Assembly (NCBI GenBank): GCA_002418465.1
Contig: DIEE01000304.1
Coordinates: 1-17,323 of the forward strand
Direction of reading: 5' to 3'
From: Pseudomonas sp. UBA5782
GTDB lineage: Bacteria > Pseudomonadota > Gammaproteobacteria > Pseudomonadales > Pseudomonadaceae
Length of the DNA: 17,323 nucleotides
The position numbers and the translations under genes were made by a program. The number at the start of each line of letters is the position of its first letter. The first letter of the stretch is position 1. Shown piece after piece: positions 9,001 through 14,368 of this stretch. Below the pieces are notes generated by a model. It did not search any database. It was not told the DNA's origin and was given only the letters and a program-made list of their open reading frames with translations.

Positions 9001-10760
9001 ACACGGTGGACGGTGGCGCGCTCGGCGATATCCGCTTCGGTGCCTACTACGCCGACGATGCCAGTGGCTTCGATCTGAACCGCGACTACCTGAAGGCCGG
9101 CCAGAACATCGACATCTTCACCGACGGCAATGTCTACGGCGGCAACGCCGTGGCCGGCAGCGTCGATCCGCTGGTCGAGGGCGAAGTACGCATCGTCGGG
9201 CGCAACCTCGACTTCGGCCGCGCCCAGAGCCTGGGGAGCGACGTGTTCCTCCAGGCCACCGGCTCGCTCGCCACCGGGGAAGGCAACATCACCGGCCTGA
9301 TGGTGGACGCCAAGCGCGACGTCAGCATCATCGCCAACGGCAACCTGAGCATGCCGACGGTGAAGTACGGCGGTACCTACTCGCTGAAGGCCGGCCGCGA
9401 CCTGACCGTGGGCATTGGCGGCAACCTGGACGTGACGGGCGCCGCCGAAGCCGGCCGCGACCTGACCTTCCTCATCGGCGGCAAGATCGACCTCGCCAGC
9501 ATCAAGGCCGGTCGCGACGTGCTGGTCACTTCGGGCCAGTACATCAACATCACCGATGGCGTGACGGCAGGCGGCAACATCACCCTCAAGGCCGGCAACG
9601 GTGACATCACCGTCGGCACCGGCATCGTCTCCACCGGCGTGCCGTACCTGGACCAGATCCTTCACGGCAACGTGCTGGTCGAGGCCTCGGGCGACGTGAC
9701 CACTCCGTTAATTTCGGCGGCGGCCGGTGCGGTCGACGTGCAAGGCCACAGCCTGCGCGTCAACAACCTCGCCGCGTTGAACGACATCGACCTGCTGGCA
9801 CGCGGACTCATCCAGGTCAGCGACACCAGCCAGAGCGGCGGCCACCAGACCTGGCACGCGGATGACAGCATCTTCTTCGACCGCCTGCTGGCGAGTGGCC
9901 AGGCGCTGCTGGACAGCCTGATGGACACCAACGGTACGCTGCTCAAGGCGGACAAGGGCGCCAAGCTCTCGGCCGGCTGGCGCAATGGGGTGGCGGGCGA
10001 TTCGGACATCCGCCTCGCCCAGGCCATCGCGCCGACCCTGAGCCTGTACGCCGGCAACCTGATCCGCGTGGCGGATTCGGGCATCGGCCAGTCCGTCGAC
10101 CTGCACGGCCAGGACATCGAACTGTACGGCCGGCATACCGGCAGCGGGCAGCTCGACCTGTTGGTGGACGGCACGGGGCAGCGCTTCGCCCAGCGCTTCG
10201 ATACCCGTCTGGACGCAGCCAATATCGTTTCGCCGCACCTGTACGCGGTGAACAGCAATATCGTCAGCACCGGCAGCCGGGTCGATCTGCAGAACAACGC
10301 CTATATCGACCTGCTGAGGCTGAAAACCGCGCAGGCGATGGTGGTGGTCGATGACCTCAAGCCGGAATACGTGCATGACGCGGACGTCCAGCTCTACGAA
10401 CTGGACAAGGCGTTTTCCTTGAACCAGCAAGCCGTGACGAGCACCACTGACGCCTACGTGGTGCACCGCAAGTCGACCCATCAGGTGCTGATACCGAACT
10501 TCAGCGAAGCTCACACGCCGGCGGTGTTCGGCGTCATGGTGCAGGGCGTTACCGCTGCGCGTTACAGCGAGCAGCACGCGTCCGGCACTGTTGCGATGAA
10601 GAACCTGGCCGATACGTTGAACCTGATCCGCACCGTCGTTCCCTTGCCCGGTGACTGGACTCCGCCGAATTTCAACAACACCCCGATCGACATGCGCCTG
10701 AACGTCGATATCGGTGCCGTACCGCAGCAAGTCGCGAAGGTGGACAAGTGGGAGCTTTGA
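1..10760 (+). CDS. Giant filamentous adhesin, two-partner secretion exoprotein (TpsA), 5' end outside window
   Basis: The frame is open from base 3 to the TGA at 10758-10760, giving 3585 visible residues (residue n starts at base 3n). The start codon, signal peptide and N-terminal TPS domain lie upstream of the window. The protein is rich in Gly, Ala, Ser, Thr, Asn and Asp, with endless short beta-strand/turn units such as GNLTL and AGRDLTV, as in filamentous haemagglutinin beta-helices. Order seen: ten 52-64 residue modules (to about residue 560), an aromatic non-repetitive block with six cysteines (about 660-1280), coil repeats with a helix-like insertion (1579-1655), 75-residue tandem repeats (about 2475-2685), AGRD coils (3129-3205), and a plain tail (about 3436-3585). 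The overlapping downstream tpsB identifies it as a TpsA exported to the cell surface. The modules resemble LktA-family leukotoxin adhesins (from memory, moderate to low certainty). Ligand and function are unknown. No toxin domain or C-terminal cysteine anchor is visible. Confidence 0.9.
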   Translation, partial: AQTVDLSSEGKGGVSATGTGAAGGLFGAGNAVVTVATDRSTVKTTSGNNVTFNAGSGGLSLAASALPSVYSKAIGATLGGMVGVGASAATALGDATVETSLGNNNTLLGGNGLNLTATLDAPDGDDPANANIRAYAVAGTGGLYFAANGTVSVAKNTSSVAASTGSGLKLPGGRIDISADSTTHQYAESLGVAVGGLAVGASTASAISDTHTDVTLGSGMTASSGVTVGDVVIDATAHDLNDAKSVAGSGGLVSGNASLATTNTTGESSVTVGASSNLTANNFSLTSNYTGRYGAHADSVNAALIGASGAGAYNTVNGHSTVTVGNGARLNARQDLVIAAHNTFNSHQLADAAVSGAGGGVISGQAVTNTTTINGTTLVEIGQGADLIAGSAATDTSGKLMVRAYTIQSTSEDATLSTGGAIAGGGASNNHTSTLNNTVQVDANAALSSFGELGLGTYTQAAATIEALVSTWGLAGVGVADADVRLTSNQSVNIGANADIEALGSITLGAGQDPEGLWDTRLVTNANAQSVVRGLIAIPDADADSHIVNNTAVSVASGAQVLAARNITVGGFNGFNDALADGTGRGYELGFIPVTSNDSSSGVTKDSHATLNGSLLAGRYNELVISIDANGNLTQSSGLQVVAGYDASFNPTSYLNALTGIDPTVKQILGSTLSTSATGAWMLGPMLAAGGDITVQADRLDGGGSLPANGGPLIQITNNSSRTLLVGSAVIPEDTGGNVLFTGGAGAAQFGGSKVHEVNTDRRAQLLINNTYTGTSGNSSYGPAIFLTGDLYNLSGLIHITNAKGSLGQFASTYGQQVLVEVPEGSMSVYQPTGYWPVGSNPMSEWAAYDNNWNANTAIQYIANAVFGSGTLANNNQNLLYGDKSSIVLFGGCLPGSVSSGSNCSGSTANSYTGHSISYFHGMDNTSSALPIVPILTLQKSATSYASANLSGSQTSQQIVGGQVGIQAKYIDINATISSGQSTTRTLSVNSSLDSWLSTHYCASHTCTSLVDIPDSYLNSTGGTLVRAKYDFVNQRIVVNDVNASGGGFVYLKGGVISTNQLGNIQVNNGYGQVTISNQSHAQLQLGNVDTGAGSVGIVQIVDTLKSQNYGQYATTWYVDTQGQGLSVYDNRYGGTSLSSAYLVSTSSANTAQYNPKAGIRYQWAESASLYRTVSYDGSNFSVSNWVYNNASDPWSTGAGQVVDGNGNTNVYQQNVTGSLSGYDDWNVHYHGCDDGSCNWGFQQTGTESDGNGYANWTYRFPTYASITVTQSVKADNPFSISFVGNATGAINASTTGNLIVGGRLSNGGGTTSLSGSNLSTLSGASVYAHDLVLNASGAIGSSGAAFGASLADGGTLNATAGSAGINLDLGSGALIQSLKAGNGTGDVVVNAVGDLVAASTSASRSADVVGRNVTLNTSTGGIGSSGNALRLNAVEVSAAGGGSFYGVVNAQANKAIYLEETTGDMWVGQIASGTSDVWVKVDAGSLYDAGRRGSQSSADGTQQAIWQKLSLTDAYGAADNITASSVTPFQDQVNANYREYWSLLELGSVQNGSFQLSNAGLALYTPMAALKLGVANPTSAQVTAYAQGRYATLTASFGSDIGSNWQTQSAFQAYNAAFSYVATAAQKAAFAQDAVWTEAELLYAINQNAIDGSASSAIGSSEPSISGRNVTLNVAGSVGQVANAIDVTIADLRSGNLSATQAAALAVATAPGDVVTNTVNGVITSLTVNRTLPFYVNAGGRFDLTAGGSAFLQSQPDLQVGTVSVSGDARLASAGSILAASGGGNFHIGGDLTLQANSGSLGTAGSTPLALNLDVGGALLAAAAGQDVAINWMDGDFSVGQIIAKGDVYLNASGGSLLQQGDGLAVSGRNVRLVARDTIGSAARALQVEQQSAVSGALSGSAGQGIWIATDKALTVATLNAGKGLSLTSSATGSLTADTLVAHDGDLRVDAQGNLSIADGEASGQVLVSSTGSVTVGERLHGSSLVYVNSQGALTLSNGAYLDATALQLQSASLSVGRDARLAGTTVDFNVSGNSQFDQGSLASATQALTFSDADGSASGNLTLGQSASLQGTTVDLRTASLQLGNAASVVASGTLDVAASSLGMASSSQMKAGGTLSLATSGDMTLGQLISTATGGTLFDLDSGGHLLASGSGVTQLLATATGTSTVHAGQGIGSSSNALRVSLPQLDSIVADHGDIYLTTLSDLTGGTFEALQGNLVTTASGRSLNYDRLAAQGNLTVHGGDLDVAQLVTSAGALLLDDLDQVRLDASDIGGTAQISAADVSLGRFDSTGNLTVSATGDVTADTLGSGGNLSLSAVNAGLGDLSVGGQSGMTLSGDLDLGTFNGGRGWTLSAVNADIGTAHLATASLTGTPQVVDLHLSGDLTGLALLDGNVDWTLVARDARVTAANVGGNVDMTARNLTLGSLSADGAVDQRLTGNLDLATLSAGGAWTLNGTTATVGQATVDGAVNLTTSGLLTLDSLTGHSSLTLSGSDADLGSVAVDGNAGMTLTGDLRGLDTLTGGGNWMLHAVNATVGTATVQQAVTTGVSGLLTLGSLTGHAGWALTGGDADIGSATLDGNVGMNLTGDLRGLDTLTGGGNWTLHAVNASVGEATVQQAVTTGVSGLLTLGSLTGHAGWTLTGGDADIGSATLDGNVGMTLTGDLLGLDTLTGGGNWSLQAVNATVGDATLNRASATAPKGTVNMTLSQDLLALGLLDANADWTLHARNASVGEAVLSGNVEQTTSGTLGVHGLTAGGNWNLHGAVSSIDNADIDGVVVLTQTGLLTIGSLTGDHTLNLSGTDAVLGTAMLGGTVQATLSGDLQVTNRLTAQTTTLDIGSGSNIQALDVSGDLNLKVARGLDMGSATVTGKAVLTHDGLTGAVLDYGDLNIGTTLDVKDVLTAGAGLGDWKGGDATVGQTATFDVGSADLGSLVSQHGRLSLKAANLFAADTLTSAVQDVDLLSGSADLGDVLAATAINVLTTGNLSIFTGNAGNDITLHTVDGGALGDIRFGAYYADDASGFDLNRDYLKAGQNIDIFTDGNVYGGNAVAGSVDPLVEGEVRIVGRNLDFGRAQSLGSDVFLQATGSLATGEGNITGLMVDAKRDVSIIANGNLSMPTVKYGGTYSLKAGRDLTVGIGGNLDVTGAAEAGRDLTFLIGGKIDLASIKAGRDVLVTSGQYINITDGVTAGGNITLKAGNGDITVGTGIVSTGVPYLDQILHGNVLVEASGDVTTPLISAAAGAVDVQGHSLRVNNLAALNDIDLLARGLIQVSDTSQSGGHQTWHADDSIFFDRLLASGQALLDSLMDTNGTLLKADKGAKLSAGWRNGVAGDSDIRLAQAIAPTLSLYAGNLIRVADSGIGQSVDLHGQDIELYGRHTGSGQLDLLVDGTGQRFAQRFDTRLDAANIVSPHLYAVNSNIVSTGSRVDLQNNAYIDLLRLKTAQAMVVVDDLKPEYVHDADVQLYELDKAFSLNQQAVTSTTDAYVVHRKSTHQVLIPNFSEAHTPAVFGVMVQGVTAARYSEQHASGTVAMKNLADTLNLIRTVVPLPGDWTPPNFNNTPIDMRLNVDIGAVPQQVAKVDKWEL
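3..1690 (+). repeat. About ten degenerate 52-64 residue modules in the adhesin
   Basis: A recurring pattern is visible in the protein: a Gly/Ala-rich stretch of the type GGL-x-x-G-x-A, then a Ser/Thr/Asn-rich stretch, then V-x-V-G plus a small residue and an N or A before a strand. Copies begin near bases 60, 210, 396, 552, 720, 879, 1038, 1230, 1387 and 1575, so the spacing is about 156-192 bases. Examples are SGGLVSGNASLATTN (about 747) and GAGGGVISGQAVTNT (about 1065). The copies are diverged at DNA level, so this is an old protein repeat and not a recent duplication. Similar alternating modules occur in LktA-like fusobacterial adhesins as I remember them; a profile search would be needed to settle the family. 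Confidence 0.65.
1980..3850 (+). other. Aromatic, cysteine-bearing non-repetitive block of the adhesin
   Basis: Unlike the rest of the protein, residues about 660-1280 are rich in Tyr, Trp, Phe, His and Gln and lack the short coil rhythm. I find six cysteines in the whole visible protein, all here and all in close pairs: C893/C904, C1002/C1007 and C1233/C1238, the last two with four residues between them (HYCASHTC, HGCDDGSC). Short-range disulfides would fit export, because TpsA passes through its pore largely unfolded. A globular or ligand-binding domain set into the fibre is the natural inference. I do not recognise a named domain. Confidence 0.6.
7425..8054 (+). repeat. 225-bp tandem repeat (75 residues), about 2.8 copies, inside the adhesin gene
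   Basis: The phrase encoding SGLLTL begins at 7425, 7650 and 7875, and the phrase encoding GDADIG or its variant SDADLG lines up at 7485, 7710 and 7935, so the period is exactly 225 bases. The segments 7627-7828 and 7852-8053 are nearly identical, including the run QQAVTTGVSGLLTLGSLTGH. The first copy (7425-7649) is more diverged, and the third changes into a different sequence after about 8054. The period is 75 residues, which fits three beta-helical coils of about 25 residues each. High DNA identity points to recent duplication by recombination or slippage, and copy number may vary between strains. Confidence 0.9.
9387..9620 (+). repeat. FHA-type AGRD coil repeats in the adhesin
   Basis: The motif (K/E/T)AG(R/G)(D/N) followed by a beta-strand recurs at bases 9387, 9447, 9504 and 9564, with a related KAGNGD at 9588. 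The period is therefore 19-20 residues, the size of one beta-helix coil. AGRDL/V repeats are characteristic of filamentous haemagglutinin and CdiA-type exoproteins. A related KAGQN unit lies near 9093. Confidence 0.75.
10736..10750 (+). promoter_or_regulatory. Ribosome binding site that fixes the tpsB GTG start
   Basis: GAAGG at 10736-10740, continuing into TGG, lies 7 bases before the GTG at 10748, inside the last codons of tpsA. The alternative TTG at 10757 has only GGGAG two bases upstream, which is too close. The 13-base gene overlap suggests translational coupling of tpsB to tpsA. Confidence 0.65.
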
Positions 10761-12424
10761 GCAAGAAGTCGCGTCGTCCTACGTGGCGGCGGGTTTGCTG
10801 TGGAAGTCTGTTGAGCGTGTCGCTGGTGGGCGCCGTTCAGGCGCAGGTGGTACCGAACCTGCCGGCGGAAAGCGTGCCGGGACGGATCGATCCGAACCTG
10901 CAGCGCCAGCAGATCGAGAACAACCAGCAACAGCGGCAGATCGAGGAGCGCGCCAGACGCCTCCAGGTGCCTGCCCTGAAGGGCGATGCACCGCCGGACC
11001 AGCAGTTGCCGGAGAGCAGCGAGCCCTTCGAACTGTCGGGCATCAGCTTCAACCAGTCGGTATTCCTGCCCCGGGAGAAGCTGGAGTCCATCGCCGGGGG
11101 TTACGTCGGCCGGACCATCACCTTCGCCGATCTCAACGCCCTGCTGCGCGAGGTCAACGGGCTCTACGAGGCGCAGGGCCAGCTCACCGCGCGGGCCATC
11201 GTCCCGCCGCAGTCGCTGGAGAACGGCGTGCTGCGGGTGGTGCTGGTGGAAGCGAAGGTCGATTCGCTGCGGTGGAGCGGGCAGAAGTCCGTCAGCCAGC
11301 GCTTCTACGAGACGCGGCTGCCGGTGAAGAGCCAGGAAACCCTGGACAGCCCGGCGCTGATGAACGCCATCCAGCGTTTCAACGCCACCACCCCCGGACC
11401 GCAGGTGACCGCGAGCCTGGCGCCCGGTGCAACCTTCGGCACCACGCGGGTAGACCTGGAAGCCTTCGAACCGGACCCGTGGCAGTGGTCGCTGTTCCTC
11501 AACAACTACGGGAGCGAAGGCTCCGGCGAGGAGCAGTACGGCGCTACCCTGACCTGGTTCTCGCCCACCGACGTGGCCGATGCGCTGAACCTCATCGCCG
11601 TCGGTACTTCGGGTTCGCAGTACGGCAGCCTGCGCTACAGCCGGCCGGTCAACCGCTACAACGGCGTCGCCTACGTGGAGGTCGGACAGAACAGCCTGCA
11701 GATCAAGAAGGGCCCGTTCGCCGCGCTGGACATCGAGGGTGACTCGCAGACCTACGGACTGGGCTACGACCAGCCCTGGTGGGTCGATGACCACTGGACG
11801 CTGCAGGCCGGGGTGGGCTACGACCACCAGGAGTCGGAAACCACCATTTCCGGCTTCACCCTCAGCGAAACCAGCCTCGACGAGTTCAGCCTCAGAGGGC
11901 AGTTCGAATACCGCGATGCGCCCTGGTACATGCGCTACGAACAGCGTATTCGTCAGTCCAGCAGCGACAACTCGACGAGCGGCGAGAGCGGCAGCTACCA
12001 GATCCTCAACGGCGATGCTTACATGAGTCGTGCCTTCGGCTCGCGTTTCCAGTCCGTCGTACGGTTCGGCTGGCAGTACGCGTCGGAAACCCAGGCCCTG
12101 CCGTCCACGCTGCTCTATCAGTTCGGCGGCATGAGCAGCATCCGTGGCTATGAACCGGGCGTGATCGCCTCGCCGCAAGGCATGACCCTGAATGTCGAGG
12201 GCTACTGGAATTACAGTGAAACCTGGCAGCCGTTCGTGTTTTTCGATTACGGTCGTGCCATGGAGCTGGGAACCGCCGATGTCGACCTGGAGAGTGTCGG
12301 TGTGGGTATCAACTTCAACTGGGGCCGCCACCTGAGCGTGAGCGTGGTGGCTGCCAATACCCTCAAGGATGTGGTCGCCGATCAGGAAAGCAGCCGTGTG
12401 CTGGCCCAGATCGTCGTTCGCTGA
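10748..12424 (+). CDS. TpsB outer-membrane transporter of two-partner secretion (ShlB/FhaC/HecB family)
   Basis: This 558-residue protein forms the outer-membrane pore that recognises the TpsA N-terminal domain in the periplasm and passes the exoprotein to the surface. Residues 1-32 form a signal peptide (basic SKKSRR, hydrophobic core, cleavage after VQA). A Gln/Arg-rich helix (about 49-72) matches the plug helix of FhaC. POTRA domains follow (first about 94-168, second about 170-240), then a 16-strand-type barrel to the end. Family barrel motifs are present: SIRGYEPG at 464-471, with R466 as the conserved arginine of the L6 loop, and FFDYG at 498-502, with D500 as its partner aspartate. The GTG start overlaps tpsA by 13 bases and has a good Shine-Dalgarno. 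Length is normal for the family (about 550-590). One oddity: it ends in LAQIVVR and not in the usual C-terminal Phe or other aromatic residue. Confidence 0.95.
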   Translation: MGALSKKSRRPTWRRVCCGSLLSVSLVGAVQAQVVPNLPAESVPGRIDPNLQRQQIENNQQQRQIEERARRLQVPALKGDAPPDQQLPESSEPFELSGISFNQSVFLPREKLESIAGGYVGRTITFADLNALLREVNGLYEAQGQLTARAIVPPQSLENGVLRVVLVEAKVDSLRWSGQKSVSQRFYETRLPVKSQETLDSPALMNAIQRFNATTPGPQVTASLAPGATFGTTRVDLEAFEPDPWQWSLFLNNYGSEGSGEEQYGATLTWFSPTDVADALNLIAVGTSGSQYGSLRYSRPVNRYNGVAYVEVGQNSLQIKKGPFAALDIEGDSQTYGLGYDQPWWVDDHWTLQAGVGYDHQESETTISGFTLSETSLDEFSLRGQFEYRDAPWYMRYEQRIRQSSSDNSTSGESGSYQILNGDAYMSRAFGSRFQSVVRFGWQYASETQALPSTLLYQFGGMSSIRGYEPGVIASPQGMTLNVEGYWNYSETWQPFVFFDYGRAMELGTADVDLESVGVGINFNWGRHLSVSVVAANTLKDVVADQESSRVLAQIVVR

Positions 12425-12448
12425 GCATCAACCGGAGATCGTTTTTTC

Positions 12449-13189
12449 ATGACCACCCTGCTGCTGTACAAGGAAATCAAGGCACTCAACCGCGAGGAGC
12501 ATCGCGGGCTCAAGCTGCGCACCGCGCAGAACTGCGAATTCGCCGCTGGCACCCATCTGGTCCCGGTGGCCGGGCTGGAGTTCTTCCAGGCCGCGCGACA
12601 CTACCCGCTGGTGTTCATCGGCGAGGGTGAGAAGGCCATGCCGATCGCCCTGCTGGGCCTCAAGGACGGCCACAACGGCTACGTCGACGGCGACCACCAG
12701 TGGCAGGCCAACACCTACATCCCGGCCTTCGTCCGCCGCTACCCGTTCGTCATGGCGCAGGACGACGCCAACAACTTCACCGTCTGCTTCGACGCCGCCT
12801 ACGGCGGCTGGAACGAGGAAGAGGGTCGCGAGCTGTTCGACGCCGAGGGGCAGAACAGCGAATTCCTCGACGAGATGATCCAGTTCCTGCAGAACTTCAC
12901 CACCGAGATGGAACGCACCCGGCTGTTCGTCGCCAAGCTCAACGAGCTGGAACTGCTCTCCAACCGCACCCTGAAGCTCACCCACACCAGCGGCGAGACC
13001 TTCGTGCTCAGCGATTTCCAGGCGGTGGACGAGGAAAAATTCCTCAAGCTCTCCGACGACAAGGTTCTCGAACTGCACAAGTCCGGCTTCCTCGGCTGGA
13101 TCTACGCGCACCTGATGTCGCTGGGCAACACCAACCAGCTGTTCGACGACTACCTGAAGAAAAAGGGCGACGAAGCCACCAAGCACTGA
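12449..13189 (+). CDS. SapC family protein
   Basis: A 246-residue protein with no signal peptide and no membrane segment. It has the look of the SapC family (Pfam SapC), whose members are about 250 residues: an N-terminal LLLYKEIKALNREEHRGLKL, an AARHYPLVFIG segment (48-58) followed by ALLGLKDGHN (67-76), and FVRRYPFVMAQ (94-104). A Glu-rich helical part (about 122-170) and a C-terminal helix (LGWIYAHLMSLGNTNQLF, 215-232) follow. SapC was named in Campylobacter fetus beside S-layer export genes, and its biochemical role is unknown. The gene starts 24 bases after the tpsB stop with GGAG at 12434-12437 (11 bases before the ATG, slightly long) and is followed directly by a terminator, so it is probably the last gene of the tpsA-tpsB operon. 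A role in making or controlling the surface adhesin is inference from position. Confidence 0.85.
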   Translation: MTTLLLYKEIKALNREEHRGLKLRTAQNCEFAAGTHLVPVAGLEFFQAARHYPLVFIGEGEKAMPIALLGLKDGHNGYVDGDHQWQANTYIPAFVRRYPFVMAQDDANNFTVCFDAAYGGWNEEEGRELFDAEGQNSEFLDEMIQFLQNFTTEMERTRLFVAKLNELELLSNRTLKLTHTSGETFVLSDFQAVDEEKFLKLSDDKVLELHKSGFLGWIYAHLMSLGNTNQLFDDYLKKKGDEATKH

Positions 13190-13202
13190 GCCGAGTGCCC
13201 TG

Positions 13203-13232
13203 AAAAAAAGCCCCGCGATGCGGGGCTTTTTC
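13203..13232. terminator. Bidirectional rho-independent terminator between sapC-like gene and rsmE
   Basis: A 12-bp perfect stem, AAAAAGCCCCGC (13205-13216) paired with GCGGGGCTTTTT (13220-13231), has a GAT loop and a T tract on either strand. It begins 14 bases after the sapC-like stop and 80 bases past the end of the convergent rsmE gene, so it can end both transcripts. Confidence 0.93.
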
Positions 13233-13251
13233 GTTGGTGGCGACGCCGTCG

Positions 13252-13268
13252 GGCGGGTGCAACCCGCC
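13252..13268. repeat. Small inverted repeat downstream of rsmE
   Basis: GGCGGGT (13252-13258) pairs with ACCCGCC (13262-13268) around a 3-base loop. It lies in the 122-base gap between the convergent genes. It has no T tract and may be a REP-type remnant or a transcript-stabilising hairpin. No other feature is seen in this gap apart from the terminator. Confidence 0.5.
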
Positions 13269-13311
13269 TCGCGCCCCGGCGCCACGCCGCGGGGTTTCCC
13301 GCCCTGCGTGA

Positions 13312-14031
13312 CTAGAAATCGCCCCACAGCTGCTGCGCCACGGCGAGCGCCACCACCGGCGCGGTTTCGGTGCGCAGCACGCGCGGGCCGAGGCGGGCGG
13401 GGAGGAAACCGGCACGTCTGGCTTCGGCGACCTCGTCGTCGGTGAGGCCGCCCTCCGGGCCGATGAGGAAGGCCAGGCTGGCGGGTTTGGCGTGACTGTT
13501 CAACGGCTCGGCGAAGGGGGGCAGGACCAGCTTGAGATCGGCCGGCGTCTGCTCCAGCCACTGCGCCAGCGGCAGCGGCGAATGGATCAGCGGCAGGCGC
13601 GAGCGACCGCACTGTTCGCAGGCGCTGATCGCCACCTGGCGCCAGTGGGCCAGGCGCTTGTCGGCGCGCTCGTCCTTCAGGCGTACTTCGCAGCGCTCGC
13701 TGAAGATCGGCGTGATCTCGGCGACACCCAGCTCGGTGGCCTTCTGGATCGCCCAGTCCATTCGCTCGCCGCGCGACAGGCCCTGGCCGAGATGCACCCG
13801 CAGCGGCGATTCGGGCTGCCCGTCGAAACGCTCGCGCAGCTCGACGCGCACGCTCTTCTTGCCGACATCGACCAGCTCGCCAAGGAACTCGAAGCCGCCG
13901 CCGTCGAACAGTTGCACGGAGGCGCCGGCGCTCAGTCGCAGCACACGGCCGAGGTAGTGGGCCTGGGCTTCGGGCAGTTCGTGCTGGCCGAGGGCGAGCG
14001 GGGCGTCGATGAAAAAGCGGGAGAGGCGCAT
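13312..14031 (-). CDS. rsmE: 16S rRNA (uracil1498-N3)-methyltransferase RsmE
   Basis: A 239-residue cytoplasmic enzyme that uses S-adenosylmethionine to methylate N3 of U1498 in 16S rRNA in the assembled 30S subunit. Family hallmarks are all present: an N-terminal PUA-like part with HYLGRVLR (25-32) and LFDGGG (41-46), RGERMDWAIQKATELGV (87-103), QCGRSRLP (140-147), and the SPOUT trefoil-knot motifs LIGPEGGLTDDE (189-200) and LGPRVLRTETA (214-224) that bind the cofactor. The length matches the family. The ATG at 14031 gives the usual MRLSRFF start, but only a weak GGA precedes it. It stands 337 bases downstream of bioA on the same strand, so it is probably transcribed on its own or by read-through. 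Confidence 0.96.
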   Translation of the reverse strand: MRLSRFFIDAPLALGQHELPEAQAHYLGRVLRLSAGASVQLFDGGGFEFLGELVDVGKKSVRVELRERFDGQPESPLRVHLGQGLSRGERMDWAIQKATELGVAEITPIFSERCEVRLKDERADKRLAHWRQVAISACEQCGRSRLPLIHSPLPLAQWLEQTPADLKLVLPPFAEPLNSHAKPASLAFLIGPEGGLTDDEVAEARRAGFLPARLGPRVLRTETAPVVALAVAQQLWGDF

Positions 14032-14368
14032 ACGGTTCCGGCCGGCGAGGGGTGAGGCGCAATTCTACCGGCTTTGCCGGCGATGGCGGCGTGATGCTTT
14101 GGTGCGCGCGGCGCACCCTACGGGGCGTTGGGCACCGCGTTGGCCGTTGGCAGCACCCGGTGGGTTACGCCACGCAGGCGTTTGTAGGAATCCGCCCCCT
14201 CGCGGAGCGCGGCTAACCCACCCCACGGCACGTACGGGCGCCGTTTCGTAGGGTGGATCGCGCCTCACCGATCCACCGGGCGGTGTAACGGTGGACGAAA
14301 AAAGGTCATCAAGCCTCCGGCGGGTAGGCGGATACGATCCGCGGACTTCACCCGTGCTGCGGCCGGCG
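14032..14368. repeat. Intergenic mosaic of nested inverted repeats (REP-like) between rsmE and bioA
   Basis: No gene is supported in these 337 bases. Three dyads stand out: GGTGCGC/GCGCACC at 14101-14117 (3-base loop, followed by CTACG); GGTGGGTTA at 14159-14167 with TAACCCACC at 14214-14222, extendable by GCC/GGC with one bulge; and GGTGGATCG at 14252-14260 with CGATCCACC at 14269-14277, preceded by CGTAGG. The first and third face each other, each carrying CACCCTACG on one strand, as in paired REP elements. A smaller dyad, GCGGAT/ATCCGC, is at 14328-14342. An A6 run at 14298-14303 would be a T tract for bioA transcripts, but no strong hairpin adjoins it. Such elements are frequent in Pseudomonas intergenic DNA. 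Confidence 0.7.

Noticed and set aside
10757..10759. TTG overlapping the tpsA stop as the tpsB start
   Set aside because: The nearest purine-rich site is only two bases upstream, whereas the GTG at 10748 has a well-spaced one; both give a workable signal peptide, so this is a preference and not proof.
10300..13189. Contact-dependent inhibition (CdiA/CdiI) system
   Set aside because: There is no VENN motif, no recognisable C-terminal toxin, and no small immunity gene after tpsA; tpsB overlaps the end of tpsA.
12428..14116. A 562-codon minus-strand frame across the SapC-like gene and rsmE
   Set aside because: It is in codon register with the SapC-like gene, runs through the bidirectional terminator, and then reads rsmE in the wrong frame.
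14252..14303. Terminator for bioA on the minus strand
   Set aside because: The T6 run (A6 at 14298-14303) is not next to a strong hairpin, and the strong dyad at 14252-14277 has no T tract.
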